IMG/VR virus record: IMGVR_UViG_3300032275_000621
Location: 1-21,923 of that record
Length of the DNA: 21,923 nucleotides
From: a virus
Strand: one strand, 5' to 3'
This document shows positions 1-6,549 of this stretch, one piece after another. Position 1 is the stretch's first letter. Every line of letters starts with the position of its first letter. The position numbers were made by a program, and so were the translations under genes. The notes below the pieces were generated by a model. It had not been told where the DNA came from and searched no databases. It was given only the letters and a program-made list of their open reading frames with translations.

Positions 1-161
1 CAGAGACGCAGCGACCGGCGCCAGGTACCACGGGTACAGGATGCCCCGGCGCCGGAAGGCGCCAGGAGCCCGAGACGCCCGCCCCGGAGCCCTGCCCCCG
101 GAAAACACCCTTTGACCAACGCTTTTATATATCGTGCAACTTGCGCGATACGACGATATAG
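1..161 (+). CDS. Possible 3' end of an upstream gene (partial)
   Basis: The window opens inside GC-rich, proline-rich sequence. Two + frames stay open for the first ~160 bases: the frame entered at base 3 stops at TAG 159-161, the frame entered at base 1 stops at TAA 163-165. The frame from base 2 closes at TGA 113-115. The frame from base 3 would give a Pro/Glu-rich tail ending in RDTTI, plausible as a protein C-terminus. In lambda-type phages the gene ahead of gpW is the large terminase, so a terminase tail is possible, but nothing in the residues identifies it. The stretch also contains inverted repeats (GGCGCC; ATATCGT at 129-135 with ACGATAT at 153-159), so it may instead be the first part of the structured non-coding region. 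Confidence 0.25.
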   Translation, partial: ETQRPAPGTTGTGCPGAGRRQEPETPAPEPCPRKTPFDQRFYISCNLRDTTI

Positions 162-219
162 ATAAAGCGCATGAGATATGAGCTTTACAGTTTTGAGTTC
201 TTATTCTTTTGAGGGCTTG

Positions 220-272
220 AAAAACAGGGAATCAATTGACAGAATTCCTTATAAGCTTTTTCCCTGTTTTTT
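220..272 (+). terminator. Terminator-like hairpin
   Basis: An 11-bp perfect stem, AAAAACAGGGA (220-230) with TCCCTGTTTTT (261-271), encloses a 30-base loop. The right arm ends in a T run (266-272). It lies about 60 bases after the possible end of the upstream gene, so it may terminate that transcript. Because the T run is inside the stem and the loop is long, it is not a textbook intrinsic terminator. Its arms could equally make it the first member of the hairpin field that follows. Confidence 0.45.
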
Positions 273-419
273 GAGACCGAGAAAAACCGGGGAGTTTGGG
301 GGTGGAAGCCCCCAAGTCAACTGACAGAATACCGCTTATGAGTTAGGGCAATCATCACTGAATATTCACTGAATACTCATGAGCATTCATTGAGGAACCT
401 TCAACCGGGCTGGAAGCAC

Positions 420-470
420 GGGCGGCCACTAAAGCTTGTGCAGGGGGTCACTGGATGTGACTGGCCGCCC
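420..470. repeat. Isolated stem-loop GGGCGGCCA/TGGCCGCCC
   Basis: A perfect 9-bp stem, GGGCGGCCA (420-428) with TGGCCGCCC (462-470), encloses a 33-base loop. It is the first strong GC-rich stem of the array. The bases just after it (CATCTCCTAACCCC near 495) recur near 2066 beside the family D hairpins, so it belongs to the same repeat field. Confidence 0.5.
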
Positions 471-544
471 AGCAGCGGACTTTCAGGGAGCAGACATCTC
501 CTAACCCCCTTCCTTGCTCACCGCAGGTGCGCTGTTGAATCCCC

Positions 545-797
545 GTCAACCCCAGTGGCGCGGCTTGTGCCTTTTTTTTGCACAAGGCGTGACACCTACC
601 CCCAACGTCGCTCAGCACCTGGACCCCTATCCGCCGCTTTTTAAACAATCCTTTATTAATAAAACTTTCAGACTGCCCTGACCGTGGCCTGTTCCCTCAA
701 CGTATAGACAGCGCATAGCCGTGCCGGAAAACAGTAGTTCATACACCCGCCCGTCACACAGCGCCGACGATCAGCTTTTTGATGGTCGGCGCTGCAT
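545..797. repeat. Long composite repeat, copy 1 (hairpin A + conserved linker + hairpin B)
   Basis: Copy 1 carries, in order: the family A hairpin (CTTGTGC 564-570 / GCACAAG 580-586, loop CTTTTTTTT); a linker containing GCTTTTTAA then CAATCCTTTATTAATAAAA; TGCCGGAAAACAGT (722-735); CGCCCGTCAC; and the family B hairpin (760-773 with 780-793). The second copy at 998-1235 has the same modules in the same order at about 65-75% identity by eye. The B stem has 13 of 14 pairs with a single G.G mismatch (769/784), and the mismatch is retained in copy 2. Confidence 0.75.
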
Positions 798-838
798 GCG
801 CCACAGCCAAGTTTCCGCGTTCCCGTCCTTCTCCCGGT

Positions 839-1812
839 GCTTCGGGTACCGCTTTTCGCGGTTCCCGAAGCAGAGCCATCCGCGCCCAGTAAGCACTTCA
901 ACAGGTTTTGAAAACAGTTGGGGTGGCGGGCGGGCATTGTCAGATAATGCTTTTATCCGCTTCTGGCTTTTCGTCCTGGGACTTCCTGTCAAGCTTTCAA
1001 CCCGCTTCCAGTGGCGTGACCCATGCGGTTTTTTTGCATGGGGCATGCCACCAACTTCCATGTGTCGCGTTCTCCTGTTCTCGATTCCGTCGCTTTTTAA
1101 TCAATCCTTTGTTAGTAAAAACCTCTTGTTACCCCCAAAGTTGCCGGAAAACAGTTTGACAACAGTTCAGTTTGTCCCCGTGTTCACCTGCCCGTCACCC
1201 GGCAACGATGATCGGCTTTTTGATGATCGTTGCCGCACTCCTCAGCCCGCGCCTCCATGTTCCCGTCCTACGTCTCATGCCACCAGTTACCGCGGCCCTT
1301 GCGCGGTATCTGGCGGCACGCTCGTCATGTTCACAATTTTTTTTGCTTTTGTCATCGCACTTGCAAAGAGGTCGATTGCAAGTACGAGATATTTCTCTGC
1401 GTCGGGATTCGTGCTTTTGGGCACGAATCCCGTGAGCACGTACCGCGCGTTCACAGTTTTTTGCTTTTGTCATTGCAGTTGCACACGATTTCATTGCAAC
1501 TGCAAAATAGCTCCTGGCGTCGGGTACCGTGCTTTTGGGCACGGTTCCCGTAAGCTCGCACCGGTCGTGGCGGTGTTTTTTTCTGGATCCACCTCTGCCC
1601 CATGGAGCGGGATTCGCGCTTTTGTGCGCGAATCCCGTGAACACGTGCTGTACGTCCAGTGCCGTCTTTTGTGCTGGTGCTGTTTTGTCTTATGGAGCGG
1701 GTGCCTGGCTTTTGGGCCTGGCCGCCGCGAACACGCACTGGATGTCCCCGTATTTCTTCTGTTCTGTTCTTCGGGCCATGTGAACGGGTACCGAGCTTGT
1801 GCGAGGTTCCCG
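839..1812. repeat. Family C hairpins, seven copies
   Basis: Members: 839-871, 1283-1313, 1403-1432, 1521-1550, 1608-1637, 1698-1727 and 1785-1812 (the last two weaker). Stems of about 12-14 bp commonly begin CGGG and close on a TTTTGG-type loop. Two subtypes exist: a perfect one (CGGGATTCGTGC / GCACGAATCCCG) and one with a single internal T.T mismatch beside ACCG/CGGT (839, 1283, 1521 and probably 1785). From 1403 on they recur every 87-118 bases. They are followed by a half-conserved box like CGTGAACACGTG, then CGTCCAGTGCCG and TTTTGTGCTGG. Loop conservation with paired stem change argues for a folded element. Confidence 0.7.
998..1235. repeat. Long composite repeat, copy 2 (hairpin A + conserved linker + hairpin B)
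   Basis: Copy 2 of the 545-797 unit. The A hairpin pairs CCCATGC (1020-1026) with GCATGGG (1036-1042), plus an outer GTGGC/GCCAC (1012-1016 / 1047-1051). The linker has GCTTTTTAATCAATCCTTTG and GTTAGTAAAA, then TGCCGGAAAACAGT, then TGCCCGTCAC. The B hairpin pairs 1200-1213 with 1222-1235 around loop GGCTTTTT. The B stem sequence differs from copy 1 at many positions, yet both arms changed together and the G.G mismatch (1210/1225) is kept. Confidence 0.75.
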
Positions 1813-2640
1813 TGAACACGTGACACATGTCCAGGGCCGTCTTTTGTGCCTGTGCTGGTGTCTGTGCTGGTGCTTGTGCTTTTGCTTGTGCGTCCAGTCA
1901 ACACAGAAAATCGCCTAGGCGCTCCCCGGCTTTATGGGGTGCGCCGTTTGAACCACATAGCGGGCAGCCCGGCTGTTTTCTCGGCGCTTCACAATAGAAC
2001 ATCGCCTAGCCGCTCCCTGGCTTTTTAGGGAGCGGCTGGCCAGCACTGAACGTCCAACCATTGGCCATCTCCTAACCCCTTTCCTTCCGCGTTTTGAATG
2101 AAGGCGTCGCATAGAAAATCGCCTAGGCGCTCCCGGGCAGTATCGGGTGCGCCGATCTGCACTGCATGTCGGACTGCGCCGTGGTTTTTCCTTCCCGAGT
2201 TTTCAGAAAGGTTGTCGCATAGGCGCTCCCTGGATTTTCAGGGAGCGCCGCAGTGCACCGGCCGTCACTGCTTTTGTTTTTCTTCCGCCGCTCCAAAAGG
2301 TCGCCTGTACACCGCTCCCGGCAGTTTGGGTGCGCCTGAAAGCTGCGGCCACATGCTTGTGCTTGAGCTTTTAGGCTTTTTTATCGGAACACCCCTCAAC
2401 CAGCTCGGGAAAGTCGCCTAGGCGCTCCCGGGCTGTATCGGGAGCGCCGGAGCGGTTTGACCGGGCGGGGTATCATGCACAATCGTGACGCCTGCACGGC
2501 TTTTGCTTTTGGGAGCCCCTGGGGGCGGACGGGCGATCTGCCAGGAAGGTTATGCGGAGAGATCAAACAGGTCGCGTAAACCTTGGGGCAAGAAGACATA
2601 ATGCGTGTTATGTCTAGTGGAGTGAGGGCAGGTTTTTGGG

Positions 2641-2670
2641 CTGCGTGCTGCGGTTTTTTGCAGCGTGCAG
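2641..2670. repeat. Hairpin CTGCGTGCTGC / GCAGCGTGCAG
   Basis: Left arm 2641-2651 pairs with right arm 2660-2670 (11 pairs, two of them G.T) around loop GGTTTTTT (2652-2659). The loop matches the family A type. It sits directly before the perfect palindrome at 2681-2710, in the one long gap of the family D array. Confidence 0.6.
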
Positions 2671-2680
2671 ACCAAAAAGC

Positions 2681-2710
2681 CACGGCTGATAAGAGCTCTT
2701 ATCAGCCGTG
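2681..2710. repeat. Perfect 30-bp palindrome
   Basis: CACGGCTGATAAGAG (2681-2695) is followed without a spacer by its exact reverse complement (2696-2710). A zero-loop palindrome differs from every other stem in the region, which all have 6-10-base loops. It could be a dimeric protein site (operator, resolution or packaging site) or the centre of a cruciform. Confidence 0.75.
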
Positions 2711-3159
2711 CCGAACGGAACGACTTGACCCAAGGTTTTAAGCGGCCGGTCGCAACCCGTGAAAGTCCATAGGAACCAAGTCACCCGGCGGGCGGGGGAT
2801 CAAACTGACAGAATACCTTATTCCTCTGCTTTTTCGTCCAGGATGCTTCTCACGCCAGCTCGGCGCGGCTGTAAGGGTCTCCCGGCAGTTTGGGAGACCC
2901 TGGAAGTCGCAGGCCGGGCGGGTTCAGAACTCAGGATATCCGCATGCAGGCTTTTTTTTGCTCTCCGCCTTAACCAGCTCGGCGCGGCTGATAGGCGCTC
3001 CCTGGCTGTATAGGGAGCGCCGTTAAGTCGTGACGGGCGGTGGATCAAAGCTTCGGCCTCGGCATACAGGCTTTTCTCGTGGTATTCCTCAAAAGGTCGT
3101 CTGTAAAACGCTCCCTGGCTGTATAGGGAGCGTTTTACTCATTCTGACCGGAAGCCTTG

Positions 3160-3195
3160 CCGGCGGGGCTGTATTTTTCAGCAGGCTCCCGCCGG
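3160..3195. repeat. Family E hairpin, copy 1
   Basis: CCGGCGGG (3160-3167) pairs with CCCGCCGG (3188-3195), with an inner GCTG/CAGC pair around TATTTTT. It is followed by AAGGCAGTCCTTTTCG. It lies between family D members at 3103 and 3237 and matches the copy at 3422. Confidence 0.65.
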
Positions 3196-3421
3196 AAGGC
3201 AGTCCTTTTCGCGTCACCCCTGAAGAACGTCTGTTAGGCGCTCCCACCAAGCTTGCTTTGTGGGAGCGCCGACACACACACTGACAGAAGACCAGCCGGG
3301 CGGTGCTTTTTTCCGCACGGAGGGCAGTCCCGTTCCAGGCCGACACAAAAGGTCGTCGCATAGGCGCTCCCGCCAAGCTTGCTTTGCGGGTGCGCCGTAG
3401 CCAGCACAAAACAAAGTCCTG

Positions 3422-3459
3422 CCGGCGGGGCCTGTGTTTTTCAGCAGGGCTCCCGCCGG
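3422..3459. repeat. Family E hairpin, copy 2
   Basis: CCGGCGGG (3422-3429) pairs with CCCGCCGG (3452-3459). The inner part reads CCTGTGTTTTTCAGCAGG, close to copy 1. It is followed by AGGGCAGTCACTTCCG. It again lies between two family D hairpins (3363 and 3501), so D-E-D is itself a higher-order repeat of about 265 bases. Confidence 0.65.
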
Positions 3460-3727
3460 AGGGCAGTCACTTCCGATCCCCTCAATAGAACATCGCCGAA
3501 GCGCTCCCGCCAAACTTGTTTTGCGGGTGCGTGCAGGCGCACTCCGTCCCCGTCCTTCAGCACACCCATGGTGCGCTCCCTGGCTTGTTCTTTTCTTCTG
3601 GTCGCATCACCTCAATAGAACGTCGCCAAAGCGCTCCCCGGCAGTTTGGGGAGCGCTTTGGCATTGCTTCCCCACGTCCAGGTCATGGTTTTTGCTGTTG
3701 CTGTTGCGTTAGGGGGGCTGAAGGGAA

Positions 3728-3753
3728 GTCTTCGGCGGCTTTTTGCCGAAGAC
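3728..3753. repeat. Hairpin GTCTTCGGC with GGCTTTTT loop
   Basis: A perfect 9-bp stem, GTCTTCGGC (3728-3736) with GCCGAAGAC (3745-3753), encloses exactly the loop GGCTTTTT (3737-3744), the same loop as the family D hairpin at 2008-2037 although the stem is unrelated. Confidence 0.65.
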
Positions 3754-3759
3754 CGGAGC

Positions 3760-4005
3760 GACAGCGGAGCCGGAAGACAACCGACGGCGTCAGCCGGAAC
3801 GCTCAAAGGCAGAAACTCAGGTAATGCCAATACCAGTATAAGACGAAACACCAACACCCTGGGATCATCAACCACATCCGCCACCACCAATACCCCCACA
3901 CCCACACAGGGGCGCTAGCGGGGAAGCATAAAAACAACAATACGCCGAGCCGCCACAGCAGTGCGGGTGCTTTTGCTTTTGTTTTTGCCCGGCGAGCCAC
4001 CCAAA
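3760..4005. other. A/C-rich spacer inside the array
   Basis: From about 3780 to 3920 the + strand is rich in A and C with repeated ACCACC/CACCAA/CCCACAC words, unlike the GC-hairpin text on both sides. No stem as strong as its neighbours is seen. A frame through it would encode Thr/Asn-rich low-complexity sequence without a start signal, so I do not call a gene. Around 3965-3990 there are TGCTTTTGCTTTTG repeats. Confidence 0.4.
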
Positions 4006-4400
4006 AGAGTAGCGGCGCGGCCTTTGCTGGCTTTTTTGCAAAGGACGTGTCGCCAGCCACGCCGTCAGGTCGCGTCACCGCATAGGCGCTTCAACACCAA
4101 AGGACGTTTTATTCACTGAATGTGCAGTCAGTCACCATCAAATTGGCCTTTATCCGCCAGCAGATATGGCAAGCAACAACCAAATGAGTAGCGGCGCGGC
4201 CCTTGCGGCTTTTATGCAAGGGGCGTGACGCCTACACCTCACGAGAGAGGTTGCACCATCAAATATCAAATGCTTTTATCCGCTTCGTGGTGGAGCCGAA
4301 GGCGACTCCAGGAACAAACTACCGGGCTTGCACCAAATGGCCCAGCGGCGCGACCCTTGCGGTTTTTTTGCAAGGGGCGTGACGCCTGCTCCTTCCGTTC
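4005..4400. repeat. Family A hairpins, three further copies
   Basis: CCTTTGC (4021-4027)/GCAAAGG (4038-4044), CCCTTGC (4200-4206)/GCAAGGG (4216-4222) and CCCTTGC (4354-4360)/GCAAGGG (4370-4376), with loops TGGCTTTTTT, GGCTTTTAT and GGTTTTTTT. All share an upstream AGCGGCGCG and a downstream GACGTG/GGCGTG then CGCC, which adds an outer pairing GGCG/CGCC. They are homologous to the family A hairpins at 564-586 and 1020-1042. After the 4200 copy, AATGCTTTTATCCGCTTC recurs from near 947 (18 identical bases). Confidence 0.7.
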
Positions 4401-4833
4401 AGGTTGCATCCATGGTACATCATGTGGAGCTGCACCCTGGGCTTCTCACGAATCCATCCGGTTTGTCATAGCTACCCACTTTACATCTAACATCATCAAT
4501 CATCAACCATTGACATTTCACGCCTTTCCGCTTTTTTTTTTCATTTTTCATGTCATTTTACCCTCATTTCATGTCAAAAATGGGTCCTTTCCACTCATTC
4601 AAATCCATACGGGTGCCCTACTTGCACCACTCCCCCAGATTGCCTTGTTTTTTCATTATAACCGATAAGTTACCATCTTAACCGCCCCCCTTGAAAGCAT
4701 CGGATATTCGCAAATATCGCACTTCCTTCTTCCTGCACACAAAAGCCCCTTTTCCCTGCATTTTAAGCGAATACTGCGAACTGTGTACGGTGCTCAACTT
4801 GCGTCCCTGAAAAAATCCTGCATTATTATCGCC
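4400..4833. other. Pyrimidine-rich gene-free leader before gpW
   Basis: The last part of the non-coding region has no strong hairpins. 4490-4660 is rich in T and C on the + strand, with CATTTCA/TCATTTTT words. I see no convincing sigma70-type promoter with correct spacing, although a late promoter would be expected upstream of the head genes. An operator-like palindrome lies at 4703-4718. A T/C-rich leader could be a transcription-factor or Rho-utilisation region; this is speculation. Confidence 0.35.
4703..4718. promoter_or_regulatory. Operator-like palindrome GATATT-CGCA-AATATC
   Basis: GATATT (4703-4708) and AATATC (4713-4718) form a perfect inverted repeat with a 4-base spacer, 116 bases ahead of the gpW start. 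It could bind a dimeric regulator of the late operon. GCGAATACTGCGAA (from 4767) resembles a half-site cluster. No regulator gene is in the window. Confidence 0.3.
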
Positions 4834-5067
4834 ATGCCACAGACCCTAACAGAGTTGAATACATTACTTGCTGCTGTAGACGAAGCCATTGCGAACTTGA
4901 TGTCGGGCGAGCGCGTCATCCGCATTTCAAACGGTGAACGCATGGCCGAATATGGTCAAGCCAAGCTCGGGGATTTACAGGATTACAAGTCCAGCCTCAT
5001 AGCGGAGATAAACGCCTTGAACAGCAGACCACGACACTTCCGAATATCTACGAGCAAGGGGGTTTAA
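4834..5067 (+). CDS. gpW-like head-tail connector protein
   Basis: A 77-aa protein matching the lambda gpW family in size (68 aa in lambda) and layout: an N-terminal helix (TELNTLLAAVDEAIANLMSG), a beta hairpin (ERVIRISNGERMAEYGQA), a second helix (LGDLQDYKSSLIAEINAL), and an Arg-rich tail. gpW stabilises the filled head and forms the ring onto which the tail connector is built. I prefer ATG 4834 because a GTG start at 4783 would add 17 residues absent from the family; neither start has a good Shine-Dalgarno. Its stop overlaps the portal start (TAATG), as expected for the lambda order A-W-B. Recognition is from motif pattern, not a search. Confidence 0.8.
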   Translation: MPQTLTELNTLLAAVDEAIANLMSGERVIRISNGERMAEYGQAKLGDLQDYKSSLIAEINALNSRPRHFRISTSKGV

Positions 5068-6503
5068 TGGCCTATCTGAAGATATTGGATGCCTCTGGCC
5101 GCAAGATCCGCGCTTATACCGCTTTTGAGGGTGCGGGAAACGGCCGGCGCCTGTCGAACTGGGGCACATCCACGTCAGGGCCGAACAGCACACTGTACTC
5201 ATCCCTCGGGAATCTCCGTTCCCGGTCCCGCGAACTGTCGCGTAATGATCCCCAGATATGCGGGGCACTTGATTGTCTGGTATCCAATATTGTCGGGATG
5301 GGAATTTCCCCCCGGTGGCAGCTTGCCGACTCCAAGCTCAAAAAGAGGCTGCAACAACTCTGGTCGGACTGGACGCAGGAAGCGGACGCAGATGGGCTGC
5401 TTGATTTTTATGGACTCCAGGCGCTTGCTGCCCGGTCGATCATCGAATCCGGAGAGGTTTTCATTCGGTTTTGCCCGAAGCGCTCGGGAAAAGGGCTTAT
5501 GGTGCCGCTGCAATTACAGATACTGGAAGCCGATCACCTGGACCACAATTACAATACGATTGCCCCAAACGGCAATGAAATCCGCATGGGTATTGAGTTT
5601 GATAAGACAGGTCAACGCAAGGCGTACTGGATGTTCCGGGAGCATCCAGGGGAGACTTTCCTGACCAGTGTTCACCCATATGACCGGATTCGGATTCCGG
5701 CACCTGAGATACTTCACGCATTCCAGCCGCTTCGCCCTGGGCAGCAGCGTGGGCGGCCGTGGCTCGCTTCCCTGATCCTGACCATGCACGAGCTGAACCA
5801 ATTTAATGACGCCGAGCTGGTACGTAAAAAAACAGCAGCCATGTTCGGGGGGTTTATCACACAGCCTTCGGAAGAAGGCAATATGCCCCCACTCTTTGGA
5901 AACGAGGGGGATGCGGATGAAACCGGTTCCCCCGTTATCCAGATGGAGCCAGGCACGTTTCCATCGCTTCCTCCCGGATACAATGTCACGTTTTCGGAGC
6001 CGGCGGATGTCGGCGGCAATTATGGTTCTTTTGTCAAGCATCAGGAGCAGCGGGCGGCGCGGGGGATCGGCGGGCTGACTTATGAAAAGTTTACCGGGGA
6101 TCTGTCCGGAGTGACTTATTCCTCTATCCGGGCCGGAAACCTCGAATTTCAACGCCAATGCAAGCAGTTTATTTTCAATGTCATGGCATATCAGATATGC
6201 AGGCCGGTTGCCAGGTATTGGCTTTCCCAGGTTGCGCTGTCGAATGCCATGCGCTTGCCGGGATATGCAAAGGACCCGAAATCTTACATGCGGATCAAAT
6301 GGACGATTGACGGCTGGCCGTGGGTTGACCCCCTTAAGGACTTGAAGGCGTCAACCGGTCTTGTCCGCTCCGGGTTTTCTTCCCGGACCCAGGAGGTGGC
6401 TGAGCGGGGATTGGACGTTGAAGCGCTTGAGGAAGAAATTCAGGCCGATAATGAGCGGGCGGATGCGGCTGCCCTGGTGTTTGATTCGGACGCAAGGCCG
6501 TGA
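5067..6503 (+). CDS. Phage portal protein, lambda gpB family
   Basis: This 478-aa protein would form the dodecameric portal ring at one capsid vertex through which DNA enters and leaves. The N-terminal part has the family signature RSRSRELSRNDPQICGALDCLVSNIVGMGI (cut here by context; residues ~50-80), followed by LQLQILEADHLD (~152-163) and GIEFDKTGQRKAYWMF (~175-190), then the clip/stem region with VRKKTAAMFGGFI and the ARGIGGLTYEKFTGDLSGVTYSS motif (~335-357) typical of the gpB-type portals. ATG 5067 is preceded by AAGGGGG and overlaps the gpW stop. The length is close to lambda gpB (533 aa), somewhat shorter. It is followed by the prohead protease, the canonical order. Confidence 0.95.
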   Translation: MAYLKILDASGRKIRAYTAFEGAGNGRRLSNWGTSTSGPNSTLYSSLGNLRSRSRELSRNDPQICGALDCLVSNIVGMGISPRWQLADSKLKKRLQQLWSDWTQEADADGLLDFYGLQALAARSIIESGEVFIRFCPKRSGKGLMVPLQLQILEADHLDHNYNTIAPNGNEIRMGIEFDKTGQRKAYWMFREHPGETFLTSVHPYDRIRIPAPEILHAFQPLRPGQQRGRPWLASLILTMHELNQFNDAELVRKKTAAMFGGFITQPSEEGNMPPLFGNEGDADETGSPVIQMEPGTFPSLPPGYNVTFSEPADVGGNYGSFVKHQEQRAARGIGGLTYEKFTGDLSGVTYSSIRAGNLEFQRQCKQFIFNVMAYQICRPVARYWLSQVALSNAMRLPGYAKDPKSYMRIKWTIDGWPWVDPLKDLKASTGLVRSGFSSRTQEVAERGLDVEALEEEIQADNERADAAALVFDSDARP

Positions 6504-6549
6504 CAATGCTTCGCAAGGAAACCGAAGGGAAAAACAGGAGGAAATGGTG

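Larger units (their letters stand above)
235..3289 (+). repeat. Dispersed ACTGACAGAA motif, four copies
   Basis: ACTGACAGAA occurs at 320-329, 2804-2813 and 3280-3289, with a one-base variant ATTGACAGAA at 235-244. The copies at 320 and 2804 continue as TACC followed within a few bases by TTAT, and the variant copy continues TTCCTTATAAG. The copies sit between hairpins, not inside stems. The role is unknown. The resemblance of TTGACA to a -35 box is weak support for promoters because no correctly spaced -10 box follows. Confidence 0.5.
1911..3661. repeat. Family D hairpin array, 13 copies with 8-nt GGCTGTAT-like loops
   Basis: Hairpins at 1918-1945, 2008-2037, 2126-2153, 2222-2249, 2313-2334, 2421-2448, 2874-2901, 2994-3021, 3103-3138, 3237-3270, 3363-3396, 3501-3532 and 3626-3661, spaced about 85-140 bases apart except for one gap at 2450-2870. 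Ten have exactly 8 loop bases: GGCTGTAT (3), GGCAGTTT (3), GGCAGTAT, GGCTTTAT, GGCTTTTT, GGATTTTC. The three at 3237-3532 have a longer inner stem CAAGCTTGCTTTG or similar. Stems are perfect for 10-14 bp or carry one T.T mismatch (GGGTGCG for GGGAGCG). Outer stem bases covary: GGGTCTCCC/GGGAGACCC at 2874, GTAAAACG/CGTTTTAC at 3103, CCAAAGCG/CGCTTTGG at 3626. A box like AATAGAACATCGCCTA precedes most copies. Confidence 0.85.
166..4780. repeat. 4.6-kb gene-free array of diverged structured hairpins
   Basis: I find no convincing gene here. The open frames that exist lack ribosome binding sites and simply translate the hairpins. At least 29 stem-loops can be paired by eye, in five families (A-E) with partly conserved order and flanks. 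Most loops contain GGCTTTTT, GGTTTTTT or GGCTGTAT, and GCTTTT is strikingly over-represented on the + strand. Stem sequences differ between copies but remain complementary, which points to selection on (or inheritance of) a folded RNA or single-stranded DNA. The region lies where the terminase-portal junction of a lambda-type phage would be. Function unknown: a large phage ncRNA, an array of protein-binding hairpins, priming or packaging signals, or a graveyard of a hairpin-forming mobile repeat are all possible. Confidence 0.75.

Noticed and set aside
236-255. TTGACA followed by TATAAG as a sigma70 promoter
   Set aside because: The spacing between the boxes is only 8 bases instead of about 17, and both lie in the loop of the terminator-like hairpin.
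721-1815. 364-codon open frame on the + strand within the hairpin array
   Set aside because: GTG start without a ribosome binding site; the translation is Cys/Phe/Arg/Ser-rich and simply follows hairpin arms and T-rich loops. It looks like an open frame by composition, not a gene.
1195-1904. Overlapping 125-149-codon frames on the - strand with repeated peptide motifs
   Set aside because: The repeated peptide (RAHGIRAQKHESR-like) arises because family C hairpins recur in different frames; three frames are open at once, with no ribosome binding sites.
545-3661. CRISPR array
   Set aside because: The repeats are diverged hairpins of unequal spacing, without identical direct repeats or unique equal-length spacers, and no cas gene is nearby.
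545-4400. Integron attC array
   Set aside because: Stem ends lack the conserved RYYYAAC/GTTRRRY core sites, the units contain no cassette genes, and no integrase is visible.
4225-4668. 147-codon + strand frame before gpW
   Set aside because: It runs through a family A hairpin and T/C-rich low-complexity sequence, with no ribosome binding site and no recognisable protein pattern.
5514-6158. 214-codon frame on the - strand inside the portal gene
   Set aside because: The + strand frame is an unmistakable portal protein; the antisense frame has no start signal or family features.
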